Positions 1-7,754 are shown, counted from the stretch's first letter. The stretch is 45,956 bases of DNA from Psychrobacter piechaudii (GCF_900162825.1 NZ_FUGE01000102.1:1-45956); one strand, 5' to 3'. Program-made: numbers and translations. The notes: generated by a model not told the origin, from the sequence alone.

Positions 1-262
1 TAAGTTTGGCTTTTTTAAATTGTTTACGTGATTTAGCGTGTGTCTCATTGATAGCCTGTAAGGTCTGACTGTGTAATCCTAAATACTCACCGCTACCTTT
101 GGTGTACTCACTTAGATCATAAGCACTAAAAAACTTACCGGTACGTTTTAGATGCTCAAAACTTAACGCATTGACATAGTTCCACACGAAGTTTACCGAA
201 CCGCTTAGACGATTCAGCTCTTTTATGTGTTTGTCTTTAATGCGTAGCTTGAGTGTTTTCAT
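1..262 (-). CDS. tnpB: TnpB-family RNA-guided nuclease (IS200/IS605 element), 5' part only
   Basis: The reading frame begins at an ATG at 262 and runs open through base 1, so only the first 87 residues are present and the C-terminal part lies outside the window. The translation opens MKTLKLRIKDKHI and has the N-terminal TnpB/OrfB pattern: a short basic beta strand, then FVWNYVNALS and SAYDLSEYTK. The C-terminal remainder (QAINETHAKSRKQFKKAKL) also fits. Proteins of this family are RNA-guided DNA nucleases carried by IS200/IS605 elements. The RuvC catalytic residues and the guide-RNA-coding right end would lie beyond the window, so activity cannot be judged. No tnpA is seen on the side that is visible. 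Structured repeats lie just upstream of its start at 317-380 and 513-559. Confidence 0.85.
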   Translation of the reverse strand, partial: MKTLKLRIKDKHIKELNRLSGSVNFVWNYVNALSFEHLKRTGKFFSAYDLSEYTKGSGEYLGLHSQTLQAINETHAKSRKQFKKAKL

Positions 263-316
263 ATATTCAGTATGGCAAGATTAATTTTAGCTTACAACCC
301 TTTAACGGCTTCTTAC

Positions 317-380
317 GACAGTGTGTGTCGCCTTATATCCACCCCCTGAAGTGGGTGGTTTTACGGCGACTGGTGATAAC
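317..380. repeat. Structured repeat, copy A (long form)
   Basis: This stretch has nested inverted repeats. An outer stem pairs GTCGCC (327-332) with GGCGAC (365-370), and an inner stem pairs CCACCC (339-344) with GGGTGG (353-358). A second, shorter relative lies at 513-559. The two share the GACAGT lead-in, the 14-base core GTCGCCTTATATCC, and a GATAA tail. The position just upstream of the tnpB start suggests a left-end hairpin of an IS200/IS605 element or a REP-like derivative of one. That role is inferred. Confidence 0.6.
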
Positions 381-512
381 CCGAATCTCAATTCTTTTCC
401 CTAACCCATTGATTATAGAAGGCTTAAGAATTCATCTTATCAGTTCGAATCTTCCTAAGCCTTTATTTTTGGCAAGTTACAAAGAGTTGAAAGTGGAATA
501 TCAACAATAAAT

Positions 513-559
513 GACAGTTGTTGTCGCCTTATATCCGGTTTTTGGGCAACTCATGATAA
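513..559. repeat. Structured repeat, copy B (short form)
   Basis: This repeats the core of copy A (GTCGCCTTATATCC at 523-536) but lacks the inner hairpin arm. The outer stem is kept: GTCGCC at 523-528 faces GGCAAC at 545-550. Read on the minus strand, the one changed position is a G-U wobble, so the stem survives as RNA or single-stranded DNA of that strand. The copy lies about 40 bases upstream of the J-domain gene and could lie in its leader. It may be an old element end or a small non-autonomous relative. Confidence 0.55.
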
Positions 560-598
560 AATCGTCGATTATATCATCACTAACACAAAAGGAATGCC

Positions 599-1789
599 AT
601 GAAAAACTCAAAAAATCTTAAAAACAATACTTCTAAAGACAAGAAAACCTCATTAAAGCAGAGTTCTAGCACATCACTAACCAGTAACTCGTTGCTAAAA
701 TCCACTGACACTAATTCCCAAAAACACAAAATAAACCAATTATGGGAGAAAATATTAAAGCAAAAACAGCGTAATCAAGACTATATTTCCAAAATGGATA
801 GCCACCTAGGGTTATACCACCAAGCGATTGCTCCTACAAAAGTAGAATATTTATTACCTTCTTTGGTCTCTCTCATTACACGATTAATAGAGCTTTTTGA
901 ACGTAAGACCATTAGTGATTGGCAACGAACGTTTATAATTGATTGGATAGGAGATCTACTTGAAGATGTAATGGATATCAGCCCTGATATAGGAATGCAG
1001 CTACAATTAAAAGCTTCAAATGCTACTCAAAAAGTCATCAAGTACAAACTATCTGATGAGGAGTCCGAAGAATTCGAACAGCATATGCAAAACACCTTTA
1101 AAACCTTGGTTGAAGACATGTATGGAGGACCAGTTCCCACACCAGAAGAGGGCTGGGATTTTGAGAATATAACCCATATACTTGAAGGTTTTAGTGAAGC
1201 TCAGTTTTTTGAACAAAATGAGGGTAGTATTGATGAAGAAAAACCTATTATCAATAACCATTCAACTGCTGACGCCGACTCTGATTTTAGAAAGTGGTTC
1301 AATCAAATGTTTCGTCGTACAGCTAAAGCCTTACACCCTGACAAACAAAGTAATGACACTGTACGAGAACGAAATCAAGCTATTATGGCAGAATTAAGTC
1401 ATGCAAAAGCAACAGGGGATATTGTTACTATCATTCAGTTATATATGACTCATGTTGGAGACAATCAGTTTAATGCTTTCTCGGAGCTTGATGAAGCTCG
1501 CCTTATTAATGCTCTCAATCAGCAACTCACCAAACTCAAAGTGGAGTTTATTGAGCTAAAAGATGAAACGGTATTAACTGATTATGCTATTAAGCGTTTG
1601 AAAAAATGTGCTAAAAATCCGAAAAAACTCCAAGAGTGGATTGATGAAATCAAAGCACAAGCAGTCAAGTTAGATGAAACCCGAGCCAAGTTGAAAAGCC
1701 TTAAGGCACTAAAGCAAGAAATAGAAGTCATGATTCAAGAACAAGAATCTTATTACTTACAAGCACAGTTCAAACAGCTATTTGACTGA
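599..1789 (+). CDS. J-domain-containing protein (DnaJ-like co-chaperone)
   Basis: This 396-residue protein carries a short, divergent J domain at about residues 228-283. It has the HPDK signature at 246-249 in the context TAKALHPDKQSN, followed by a helix and then the GDIVTIIQLY segment seen in this small J-domain subtype. J domains stimulate the ATPase of Hsp70 (DnaK), and the HPD tripeptide is essential for that. The first 45 residues are Lys/Ser/Thr-rich and probably disordered. Residues about 80-175 are helical with no recognised domain. Residues 300-390 are Lys/Glu-rich and likely coiled coil. There is no glycine/phenylalanine or zinc-finger region, so this is not DnaJ itself. The start follows AAAGGA by seven bases. 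Its client is unknown. Confidence 0.75.
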   Translation: MKNSKNLKNNTSKDKKTSLKQSSSTSLTSNSLLKSTDTNSQKHKINQLWEKILKQKQRNQDYISKMDSHLGLYHQAIAPTKVEYLLPSLVSLITRLIELFERKTISDWQRTFIIDWIGDLLEDVMDISPDIGMQLQLKASNATQKVIKYKLSDEESEEFEQHMQNTFKTLVEDMYGGPVPTPEEGWDFENITHILEGFSEAQFFEQNEGSIDEEKPIINNHSTADADSDFRKWFNQMFRRTAKALHPDKQSNDTVRERNQAIMAELSHAKATGDIVTIIQLYMTHVGDNQFNAFSELDEARLINALNQQLTKLKVEFIELKDETVLTDYAIKRLKKCAKNPKKLQEWIDEIKAQAVKLDETRAKLKSLKALKQEIEVMIQEQESYYLQAQFKQLFD

Positions 1790-2035
1790 TCTTTGGGCCG
1801 TGCTTCAAAAAGTATGCTGTCAATAGTCTGCTAGCAAATTCGTGTAGATACCTATGCCTCTATTCATAGTGGATTTCTTCCAAGTTCTGTTAAAATAATT
1901 ATTGCTATCTCTATATGACGGCTGTAAACTAAAAAACAAGCAGTAACTATTTTGATACGATCTCGGTTACTTTAAAAGGGTTGTTGACACAATCCTTACA
2001 CTATATTTTGCAACTGCAGGAAGCAGTTTTCCCTT

Positions 2036-2055
2036 AAGGGGGCTCCCTCCCCCTT
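2036..2055 (+). promoter_or_regulatory. GC-rich leader hairpin upstream of the symporter small subunit
   Basis: AAGGGGG (2036-2042) pairs with CCCCCTT (2049-2055) around a six-base loop. It ends about ten bases before the AAGGAG ribosome site of the next gene. A second, mutually exclusive palindrome, CCCTTAAGGG, occupies 2031-2040. The hairpin lies in the 1790-2079 gap, which otherwise shows no gene. It may act as a translational or attenuation control, but this is inference from structure alone. Confidence 0.4.
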
Positions 2056-2079
2056 TCATTGACAAAAGGAGTTTGTCTT

Positions 2080-2340
2080 ATGAGTCCCTCACAAGATTCT
2101 TCAGGCTACTGGAAAGCCAACATCCGTTTGATCCTCATCTGTCTATTTATCTGGGCTTTTTGCTCTTATGGTATGGGTATTTTATTCCGTCCTTTATTGT
2201 CAGGCATAACCTTCGGTGGTGCTGATCTTGGTTTCTGGTTTGCCCAACAAGGCTCAATTATTACCTTTATTATTTTGATCTTCTTCTACGCTTGGCGTAT
2301 GAATAAGCTAGATAAACAATACGGCTTAGATGAGGAGTAG
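2080..2340 (+). CDS. Sodium/substrate symporter small subunit (DUF4212)
   Basis: This 86-residue membrane protein has two hydrophobic segments (about residues 14-35 and 48-70) and ends in a charged tail. The order and wording match the DUF4212 family, which occurs as the small partner of VC_2705-type sodium:solute symporters. I place the start at the ATG at 2080, not at the in-frame TTG at 2059. AAGGAG lies 9-10 bases before 2080, and the first residues then read MSPSQDSSGYW, typical of the family. The large subunit begins three bases after this stop codon, so the two are one translational unit. The transported compound is probably a small organic acid such as acetate, by family analogy. The sequence does not show it. 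Confidence 0.9.
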   Translation: MSPSQDSSGYWKANIRLILICLFIWAFCSYGMGILFRPLLSGITFGGADLGFWFAQQGSIITFIILIFFYAWRMNKLDKQYGLDEE

Positions 2341-2343
2341 ATT

Positions 2344-4212
2344 ATGAGTCAATTCACCATTAATATTTTATTTGTTGGAGCCTCTTTTCTACTCTACTTT
2401 GCTATCGCTATTTGGGCTAGAGCTGGCTCTACCAAAGAATTCTACGTGGCTGGGGGTGGTGTTCACCCCGTATTAAACGGTATGGCAACTGGTGCTGACT
2501 GGATGAGTGCCGCCTCTTTTATCTCCATGGCAGGAATGTTGGCCGCTGGCGGTTATGGAGCTTCCACCTATCTAATGGGCTGGACTGGTGGCTATGTTCT
2601 TTTGGCTATGTTACTAGCGCCTTACTTACGTAAATTTGGTAAGTACACAGTGCCAGATTTCATCGGCGATCGCTTCTATTCTAAGGGTGCAGCTTTAGTC
2701 GCTGTGGCCTGTTTAATTATTGCCTCTACTACGTATGTTATCGGTCAGATGACAGGCGCTGGTGTGGCCTTCTCACGCTTTTTAGAAGTAGACAATACCA
2801 CGGGGCTGATGATTGCCGCTGTGGTGGTCTTCTTCTATGCCGTATTGGGCGGTATGAAAGGTATTACCTATACTCAGGTTGCTCAGTATGTGGTCCTAAT
2901 TATTGCTTATACCATTCCTGCCGTATTCATCTCTCTTGAATTAACCGGCAACCCTATCCCAGGCTTAGGGATGTTCTCAACCCATACTGAATCGGGTATC
3001 CCATTACTTACTAAGCTTGACCAAGTAGTTACCGATTTAGGATTTACGGCTTATACTGCTGATGTGCCTAATAAATTAAATATGGTGCTATTCACCTTAT
3101 CGTTAATGATTGGTACTGCCGGTCTACCGCACGTTATCATTCGCTTCTTTACGGTCCCTAAAGTAGCGGATGCGCGCTGGTCTGCAGGTTGGGCATTGGT
3201 ATTTATTGCCCTGCTATATTTTACCGCGCCTGCTGTGGGCGCTATGGCCCGCTTAAACCTTATGAATACTGTTTATCCTCAAGGTGCGGATGCCCCTGCC
3301 CTACGTTATGAAGATCGTCCAAGTTGGATGCAGACTTGGGAAGAAACAGGTCTTATCAAATATAATGACTTAAACGGCGATGGTCGTATCCAAATGTATA
3401 GTGATAGTGGCTTAGGTGCAGCGCAAGTAGCGTTGGCTACTGCTCAAAATGAAGGGGGCGATGTTGCCGCTGCTACAGCTGCTGTTGAAGAAGCGAAAGT
3501 GGCGCATGCTGCAGAGCTCGAAGGTAAATTTACTAATGCAGGCTGGGCAGGTAACGAGCTAGATGTGAACAATGACATCATGGTACTGGCCAACCCTGAG
3601 ATTGCCAATTTACCACCTTGGGTCATTGGTTTAATTGCAGCAGGCGGCTTGGCCGCGGCTTTATCTACCGCAGCAGGTCTGCTATTGGCCATCTCTTCTG
3701 CCATCAGCCATGACTTAGTCAAGCGTAACTTTAATCCTGATATTACTGATAAAGGTGAGCTATTGGTAGCCCGTATCTCAATGGCAGTTGCTATTGTAGT
3801 TGCGACCTACTTAGGCATTAATCCACCAGGTTTTGCGGCGCAAGTGGTGGCTCTGGCCTTTGGTATCGCTGGTGCTTCGCTGTTCCCTGCGTTAATGATG
3901 GGTATTTTCTCAAAACGCATTAATAACTATGGGGCTATCGTAGGCATGTTAGCCGGTTTAATCACTACTTTGGTCTATATCTTTGTGTATAAAGGTTGGT
4001 TCTTTATCCCAGATACTGCCAACTTCCCTGATACCGCTGAGTACTGGTTATTTGGCATCTCGCCAATGTCGTTTGGTGCCGTTGGTGCTCTAATTAACTT
4101 TATCTTAGCCTTCTTGGTGTCTTCAATGACTGAAGCTCCTCCAGTACATATTCAGCAACTGGTTGAAAGCGTCCGCTCTCCTCGCGGTGCTGGGGCAGCT
4201 ATTGATCATTGA
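2344..4212 (+). CDS. Sodium:solute symporter large subunit, VC_2705 / ActP-like
   Basis: This 622-residue SSS-family transporter has many membrane helices. Family signatures include GADWMSAASFISMAG near residue 50, an early GAGVAFSRF, and the helix AAGGLAAALSTAAGLLLAISS near 435-455. It pairs with the DUF4212 protein just upstream (three-base gap), which places it in the VC_2705 subgroup related to acetate permease ActP. A long hydrophilic insert of about 100 residues (roughly 320-420) separates two helices. It contains DLNGDGRIQ (342-350), which fits an EF-hand-like calcium loop, and an alanine/glutamate-rich helix. Substrate is unproven; short monocarboxylates are the best guess. An inverted repeat and a terminator follow. 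Confidence 0.9.
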   Translation: MSQFTINILFVGASFLLYFAIAIWARAGSTKEFYVAGGGVHPVLNGMATGADWMSAASFISMAGMLAAGGYGASTYLMGWTGGYVLLAMLLAPYLRKFGKYTVPDFIGDRFYSKGAALVAVACLIIASTTYVIGQMTGAGVAFSRFLEVDNTTGLMIAAVVVFFYAVLGGMKGITYTQVAQYVVLIIAYTIPAVFISLELTGNPIPGLGMFSTHTESGIPLLTKLDQVVTDLGFTAYTADVPNKLNMVLFTLSLMIGTAGLPHVIIRFFTVPKVADARWSAGWALVFIALLYFTAPAVGAMARLNLMNTVYPQGADAPALRYEDRPSWMQTWEETGLIKYNDLNGDGRIQMYSDSGLGAAQVALATAQNEGGDVAAATAAVEEAKVAHAAELEGKFTNAGWAGNELDVNNDIMVLANPEIANLPPWVIGLIAAGGLAAALSTAAGLLLAISSAISHDLVKRNFNPDITDKGELLVARISMAVAIVVATYLGINPPGFAAQVVALAFGIAGASLFPALMMGIFSKRINNYGAIVGMLAGLITTLVYIFVYKGWFFIPDTANFPDTAEYWLFGISPMSFGAVGALINFILAFLVSSMTEAPPVHIQQLVESVRSPRGAGAAIDH

Positions 4213-4251
4213 TATTAAAAGAATGACCGTCTATTTTTCTTAACTGCAAAA

Positions 4252-4278
4252 TAACTCAGTGGCCCACCCACTGAGTTA
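4252..4278. repeat. Perfect inverted repeat downstream of the symporter
   Basis: TAACTCAGTGG (4252-4262) and CCACTGAGTTA (4268-4278) form an 11-bp perfect stem with a five-base loop. No T-run follows directly, but a second hairpin with a T-run comes a few bases later. The pair may act together as a strong 3' end or an mRNA-stabilising structure. Confidence 0.6.
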
Positions 4279-4282
4279 CCCA

Positions 4283-4326
4283 AAAAGATGAATAGGTCAC
4301 TTAAGCGGCTTATTCATCTTTTGTTT
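4283..4326 (+). terminator. Rho-independent terminator after the symporter operon
   Basis: AAAAGATGAATA (4283-4294) pairs perfectly with TATTCATCTTTT (4311-4322), followed by GTTT. It lies 70 bases after the symporter stop and 50 bases before the next start, so it separates the two transcription units. The stem is AT-rich with a 16-base loop, so its strength is moderate. Confidence 0.65.
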
Positions 4327-4372
4327 ATTAATACTAGCCATTTTTTGACTCACTGACCTCGGACTCCTGCCC

Positions 4373-4903
4373 ATGATTTATGAATTTATTGCCACGATAA
4401 CTGCAGGCTTTGGTATGGCTGGTATCGCCATGATTATCCGCCATCTTACTAAGTTTGCGGGCAAACAGGCCCCAAAATGGCTCATTCCCATTTTTGCAGC
4501 GATCGGCATTTTAGGCTTTCAAATTCATCAAGAATACAATTGGCAACAGCAGCAGATAGACAGGCTACCTGAACAAGTAAAAGTGGTAAAGACAGTTGAA
4601 GGACAGGCTTGGTATCGCCCTTGGAGCTACCTAAAACCGCAAGTAATTCGCTTTATGGCGGTTGAGGCAGGCGAGCCGCTTGGCTCTGATATTAATCCGA
4701 CCACAGCAGATATTAGACGCAGTAATATCTACTTGTTTGAAAGACGCATTAGCACCAAAATCATTCCACAGCTGGTCAACTGCCAACAACCTGCCATCAC
4801 CAGCTTAACCACCAAAGCCCCTTTGTCTGCCGCTACTTTTAAACAGCTGCAATGGCAACCTTTAGCCGCTGACGATGAGATTTTGCAAGTAGTTTGTCAG
4901 TAA
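4373..4903 (+). CDS. Uncharacterised membrane-anchored protein
   Basis: I do not recognise this 176-residue protein. It has two N-terminal hydrophobic segments, about residues 5-24 and 36-53, the second preceded by the basic stretch GKQAPKW. A soluble region of about 120 residues follows and contains WYRPWSYLKPQVIRF near residue 85. The C-terminal half has two cysteines (the NCQQ motif and VCQ at the end) that could form a disulfide if the domain is periplasmic. It sits alone, between the terminator of the symporter unit and a convergent gene that ends 29 bases away. No function is claimed. Confidence 0.7.
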   Translation: MIYEFIATITAGFGMAGIAMIIRHLTKFAGKQAPKWLIPIFAAIGILGFQIHQEYNWQQQQIDRLPEQVKVVKTVEGQAWYRPWSYLKPQVIRFMAVEAGEPLGSDINPTTADIRRSNIYLFERRISTKIIPQLVNCQQPAITSLTTKAPLSAATFKQLQWQPLAADDEILQVVCQ

Positions 4904-4932
4904 TCCGCTTTTGGTACTGGCGCAGCCTATGA

Positions 4933-5286
4933 CTACTCCACACTCATCCGAGCTCTATTTTTGGCCACAGTTCTATCACCAATGCCTTTCACTTTTGTCA
5001 GCTCATCAATAGAAGCAAATGGCCCAAAGGCCTCTCTATATAACATGATCTGCTGCGCCTTACTGCTACCGATGCCTTTTAATTGTGTTAATTCGCCCTC
5101 AGCTGCAGTATTTAAATTAATAACCCCACTTTGCTTAACCAGTTGTTTATTCTGCTGCTGATTTATTAAATACGTATAGGCTTGATTTGCATCGGCAAAG
5201 CATTGCTGCGCCCAAGCATTTGAGGTTAAGACTAACTGAAGTATCAATAATATCCCGAGAACTACTGCTCTAATGGGATTATTCAT
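4933..5286 (-). CDS. Secreted helix-hairpin-helix protein (ComEA-like)
   Basis: From the ATG at 5286 this is a 117-residue protein. Residues 1-25 are a signal peptide ending AWA/QQ, residues 26-50 form a short linker, and residues 53-115 hold two helix-hairpin-helix motifs (LKGIGSSKAQQI and VKGIGDRTVAKN) in the ComEA arrangement INLNTA...EL..L.GIG. ComEA-type proteins bind double-stranded DNA in the periplasm during natural transformation, which is known in Moraxellaceae. I prefer 5286 to an upstream ATG at 5313 because it starts directly with the signal peptide. This start overlaps the MazG stop by eight bases, so the two are probably translationally coupled. Confidence 0.85.
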   Translation of the reverse strand: MNNPIRAVVLGILLILQLVLTSNAWAQQCFADANQAYTYLINQQQNKQLVKQSGVINLNTAAEGELTQLKGIGSSKAQQIMLYREAFGPFASIDELTKVKGIGDRTVAKNRARMSVE

Positions 5287-6178
5287 GCTGTTTGGCCAGC
5301 TCCCACAATGCATCCATTTCCTCTAAGCTACTTTCTTCAGCCGTTTTACCTTGCTTCGCCAATTCTGCTTCTATGAAACCAAAGCGTGAGCGAAACTTAT
5401 GCACGCAGGTCAAGGTGGCCGCTTCGGCATCTAGGTTCAGCTTGCGTGCCACATTCACTAAGCCAAAGATACAATCGCCAAGCTCTTTTTCCAGCTCCTG
5501 TTTCTGAGTGGCATCTACCTTCTCGCCGGCTTGGGGCAAGATTTGCTTTAATTCGGCGATTTCCTCCTCTAGCTTCTCTATCGCGCCGGCCACTCCTTCC
5601 CAATCAAAGCCCAGCTTACTAGCGGCTTGTTGTAAGCTTTGCGCCTGCATCAGCGCACTACCGGCTTTAACAGCATCTAAACTGCGTTTGGGCTTACCGC
5701 GACGCTCTCGCTCGGCATTTTCTATAGCCTTAATCTCATCCCAACGTTTTTTTACTGCGGCTTCATCAGGCAGCTTATCAGCTTCAAACACATGCGGATG
5801 ACGGCGAATCAGTTTACTTTGCAGGACATAAATCACATCGCCCAAATCAAACTGATGCTGCTCGGCATAGATTTGACAATGAAAAATCACTTGTAATAGT
5901 ACATCGCCAAGCTCGCCTTTGATGTCTTCAATATCGCCCTCTTGAATCGCTTCAGCGAGCTCGTATGCTTCTTCTATCGCATAAGGAATCAAGCTGTGAT
6001 TGGTCTGCTTAATATCCCAAGGACAGTCGGCCCGCAGTCTGGCCATCAAAGCCAATAAGTCGCTCATATCAGAGCTGGGCTCTGGAGTTCCGGTCACTGG
6101 GGCTGGTGCTGTTATTGATGCATCGTTTGATGAATAGTTTAATGCGCTGGTTGGTGCGGATTTTGGTGATTGAGACAT
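5279..6178 (-). CDS. mazG: Nucleoside triphosphate pyrophosphohydrolase MazG
   Basis: MazG hydrolyses nucleoside triphosphates to monophosphates and pyrophosphate, which clears abnormal nucleotides and, in E. coli, affects the stringent response. The first MazG domain shows the DCPWD entry, the metal-binding EEAYELAEA (69-77) and GELGDVLLQV (88-97). A second, weaker MazG repeat follows near residues 205-270 (EEEIAELKQ, ELGDCIFGLVNVA). At 299 residues it is about 36 longer than E. coli MazG, because of a Ser/Pro/Ala-rich N-terminal extension. An internal ATG at 6067 would give the usual length but has no clear ribosome site, whereas AGGG precedes 6178. The gene diverges from ugd and overlaps the downstream ComEA-like gene. 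Confidence 0.93.
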   Translation of the reverse strand: MSQSPKSAPTSALNYSSNDASITAPAPVTGTPEPSSDMSDLLALMARLRADCPWDIKQTNHSLIPYAIEEAYELAEAIQEGDIEDIKGELGDVLLQVIFHCQIYAEQHQFDLGDVIYVLQSKLIRRHPHVFEADKLPDEAAVKKRWDEIKAIENAERERRGKPKRSLDAVKAGSALMQAQSLQQAASKLGFDWEGVAGAIEKLEEEIAELKQILPQAGEKVDATQKQELEKELGDCIFGLVNVARKLNLDAEAATLTCVHKFRSRFGFIEAELAKQGKTAEESSLEEMDALWELAKQHE

Positions 6179-6249
6179 GGCCCTATTACCTTTGTAAAAT
6201 TAAAAATTACTGTATATAGATATAGTTAAGCTAGCTACTACTTTGAGTG

Positions 6250-6268
6250 TGATACCTGAAGTGTATCA
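6250..6268. promoter_or_regulatory. Short inverted repeat between mazG and ugd
   Basis: TGATAC (6250-6255) and GTATCA (6263-6268) face each other across seven bases, within the 181-base divergent region between mazG and ugd. The size and spacing suit a dimeric regulator site, but six-base arms can arise by chance. Confidence 0.25.
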
Positions 6269-6359
6269 TTTTACAATTGTAATTACGGTTTCATCAGCAT
6301 ATAGTAAACTTCATAATAACAGCTCAGTAATACACTTTTTAAATAAGAAGAAAAAAGAC

Positions 6360-7652
6360 ATGACCGATAAAATAATTCACCCTGCTCCTCTGGATAATGC
6401 AACAAACATAACTTCAAATGATACTTCACCTAACCACGATACTTTACCCTCTTTAACCAACATTGTGGTTATTGGCGCAGGCTACGTGGGCTTATCCAAT
6501 GCCGTTTTATTGGCCCAGAAACATCTAAATACCCAAGTCACGCTGTTTGACATCGACCAAAATAAGATAGAGCTGTTACAACAAAATAAATCTCCGCTAC
6601 AAGACACTGAGATTTGTGATTATCTGGCCAATAAACCGCTTAATTTAACCGCCACGTCGCAATCAGAATCAGTGATAGATAATCAGGGCATTTATCAAAA
6701 TAGTGATCTAGTAATTATTGCCACCCCGACTAACTATGATGTGGCTTCAGGAAAATTTGATACCTCCTCGGTTGAAGCTAGTATTGCTGCGGTCCGAGAG
6801 CAAAACGCTATTGTGCCCATCGTCATTAAGTCGACCATTCCCATTGGCTTTACCGACAGCATGCGTCAGCAATTTGACAGCCAAATTCTATTTATGCCGG
6901 AGTTTTTACGTGAAGGCCAAGCCCTGTATGACAACTTATATCCGTCACGTATCATTGTTGGCGCAACCAAGCAGCAAGCCTTAGCAACGGCCTTAATGCG
7001 CTTATATCAACAAGCCAGCCTAACACCTGAGGTGGCGACCCTTATGATGCCACCGACTGAAGCTGAAGCGGTGAAGCTATTTGCCAACAGCTATCTGGCT
7101 ACCCGAATTGCTTTTTTTAATGAATTAGACAGCTTTGCTGAGAAGCATGAGTTAAACAGCCAATCAATTATTACAGGCGTTGGCTTAGATCCCCGTATTG
7201 GTCAGCATTATAACAACCCGTCATTTGGTTATGGCGGCTATTGCCTCCCTAAAGATACACAGCAACTTAAAGCCAATTACGCCGGTATTCCCGCCAACTT
7301 AATCCATGCTGTGGTCGATGCCAATAATACGCGTAAGCGCTTTATCGCCCGTCAAATTATTGATAAAAACCCCAATCAAGTAGGGATTTATCGACTAAGC
7401 ATGAAAAAAGATGCTGACAATTTTAGAGATTCGGCAGTGCTTGACGTAATTAATACCCTCAAGCAGCATGGTATGAGTATCACTATCTATGAGCCGGCTT
7501 TAGACACCGACAGCTTTGAAGGTTGCCAGGTGATTAATGAGTTAGACCGCTTTAAACAGCAAAACGACTTGATTGTTGCCAACCGCTGGCACGATGAGTT
7601 ATCTGATGTCAAAGCTAAGGTTTACTCAAGAGATGTGTTTGGCTATAGTTAG
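6360..7652 (+). CDS. ugd: UDP-glucose 6-dehydrogenase, short (E. coli Ugd) type
   Basis: Ugd oxidises UDP-glucose to UDP-glucuronate with two NAD+, making a capsule precursor in the cytoplasm. The protein follows E. coli Ugd closely: NAD-binding IGAGYVGLSN (38-47), IATPTNYD, KSTIPIGFT, MPEFLREGQALYDN, PTEAEAVKLFANSYLATR with the catalytic Lys and Asn, and FGYGGYCLPKDT with the nucleophilic Cys. I start at the ATG at 6360 (430 residues). The frame is open back to a TTG at 6243, but that part reads unlike any Ugd. Even so, about 34 unrelated residues precede the usual start. The gene is followed by phosphomannomutase on the same strand, 102 bases on. A dead relative lies nearby at 9363-10700. 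Confidence 0.93.
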   Translation: MTDKIIHPAPLDNATNITSNDTSPNHDTLPSLTNIVVIGAGYVGLSNAVLLAQKHLNTQVTLFDIDQNKIELLQQNKSPLQDTEICDYLANKPLNLTATSQSESVIDNQGIYQNSDLVIIATPTNYDVASGKFDTSSVEASIAAVREQNAIVPIVIKSTIPIGFTDSMRQQFDSQILFMPEFLREGQALYDNLYPSRIIVGATKQQALATALMRLYQQASLTPEVATLMMPPTEAEAVKLFANSYLATRIAFFNELDSFAEKHELNSQSIITGVGLDPRIGQHYNNPSFGYGGYCLPKDTQQLKANYAGIPANLIHAVVDANNTRKRFIARQIIDKNPNQVGIYRLSMKKDADNFRDSAVLDVINTLKQHGMSITIYEPALDTDSFEGCQVINELDRFKQQNDLIVANRWHDELSDVKAKVYSRDVFGYS

Positions 7653-7754
7653 CCCCGACATCCAAGCTTGTTTATGGCTTAAGAGTTTTAGCTATTTTAT
7701 CGCTGATTATTTAATATTTTTTATTGCTAATCGATTTTACAAAAAAGGCTGCAC

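Noticed and set aside
420-470. tRNA-like fragment: AGGCTTA/TAAGCCT seven-base stem with GTTCGAATC between
   Set aside because: Only 43 bases separate the ends, the T-stem does not pair, and there is no anticodon arm. It is a simple stem-loop with a chance T-loop match.
253-510. 85-codon frame on the plus strand
   Set aside because: It overlaps the tnpB start and the structured repeat, has no ribosome site and reads as unstructured translation of repeat and AT-rich sequence.
1984-2012. TTGACA at 1984-1989 as a promoter of the symporter operon
   Set aside because: The nearest good -10 (TATATT at 2002) is only 12 bases away, and 17-base spacing gives a poor hexamer. A sigma-54 reading is also too weak.
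5386-5622. Plus-strand frames opposite mazG
   Set aside because: They are antisense shadows within a well-supported gene and lack any family resemblance.
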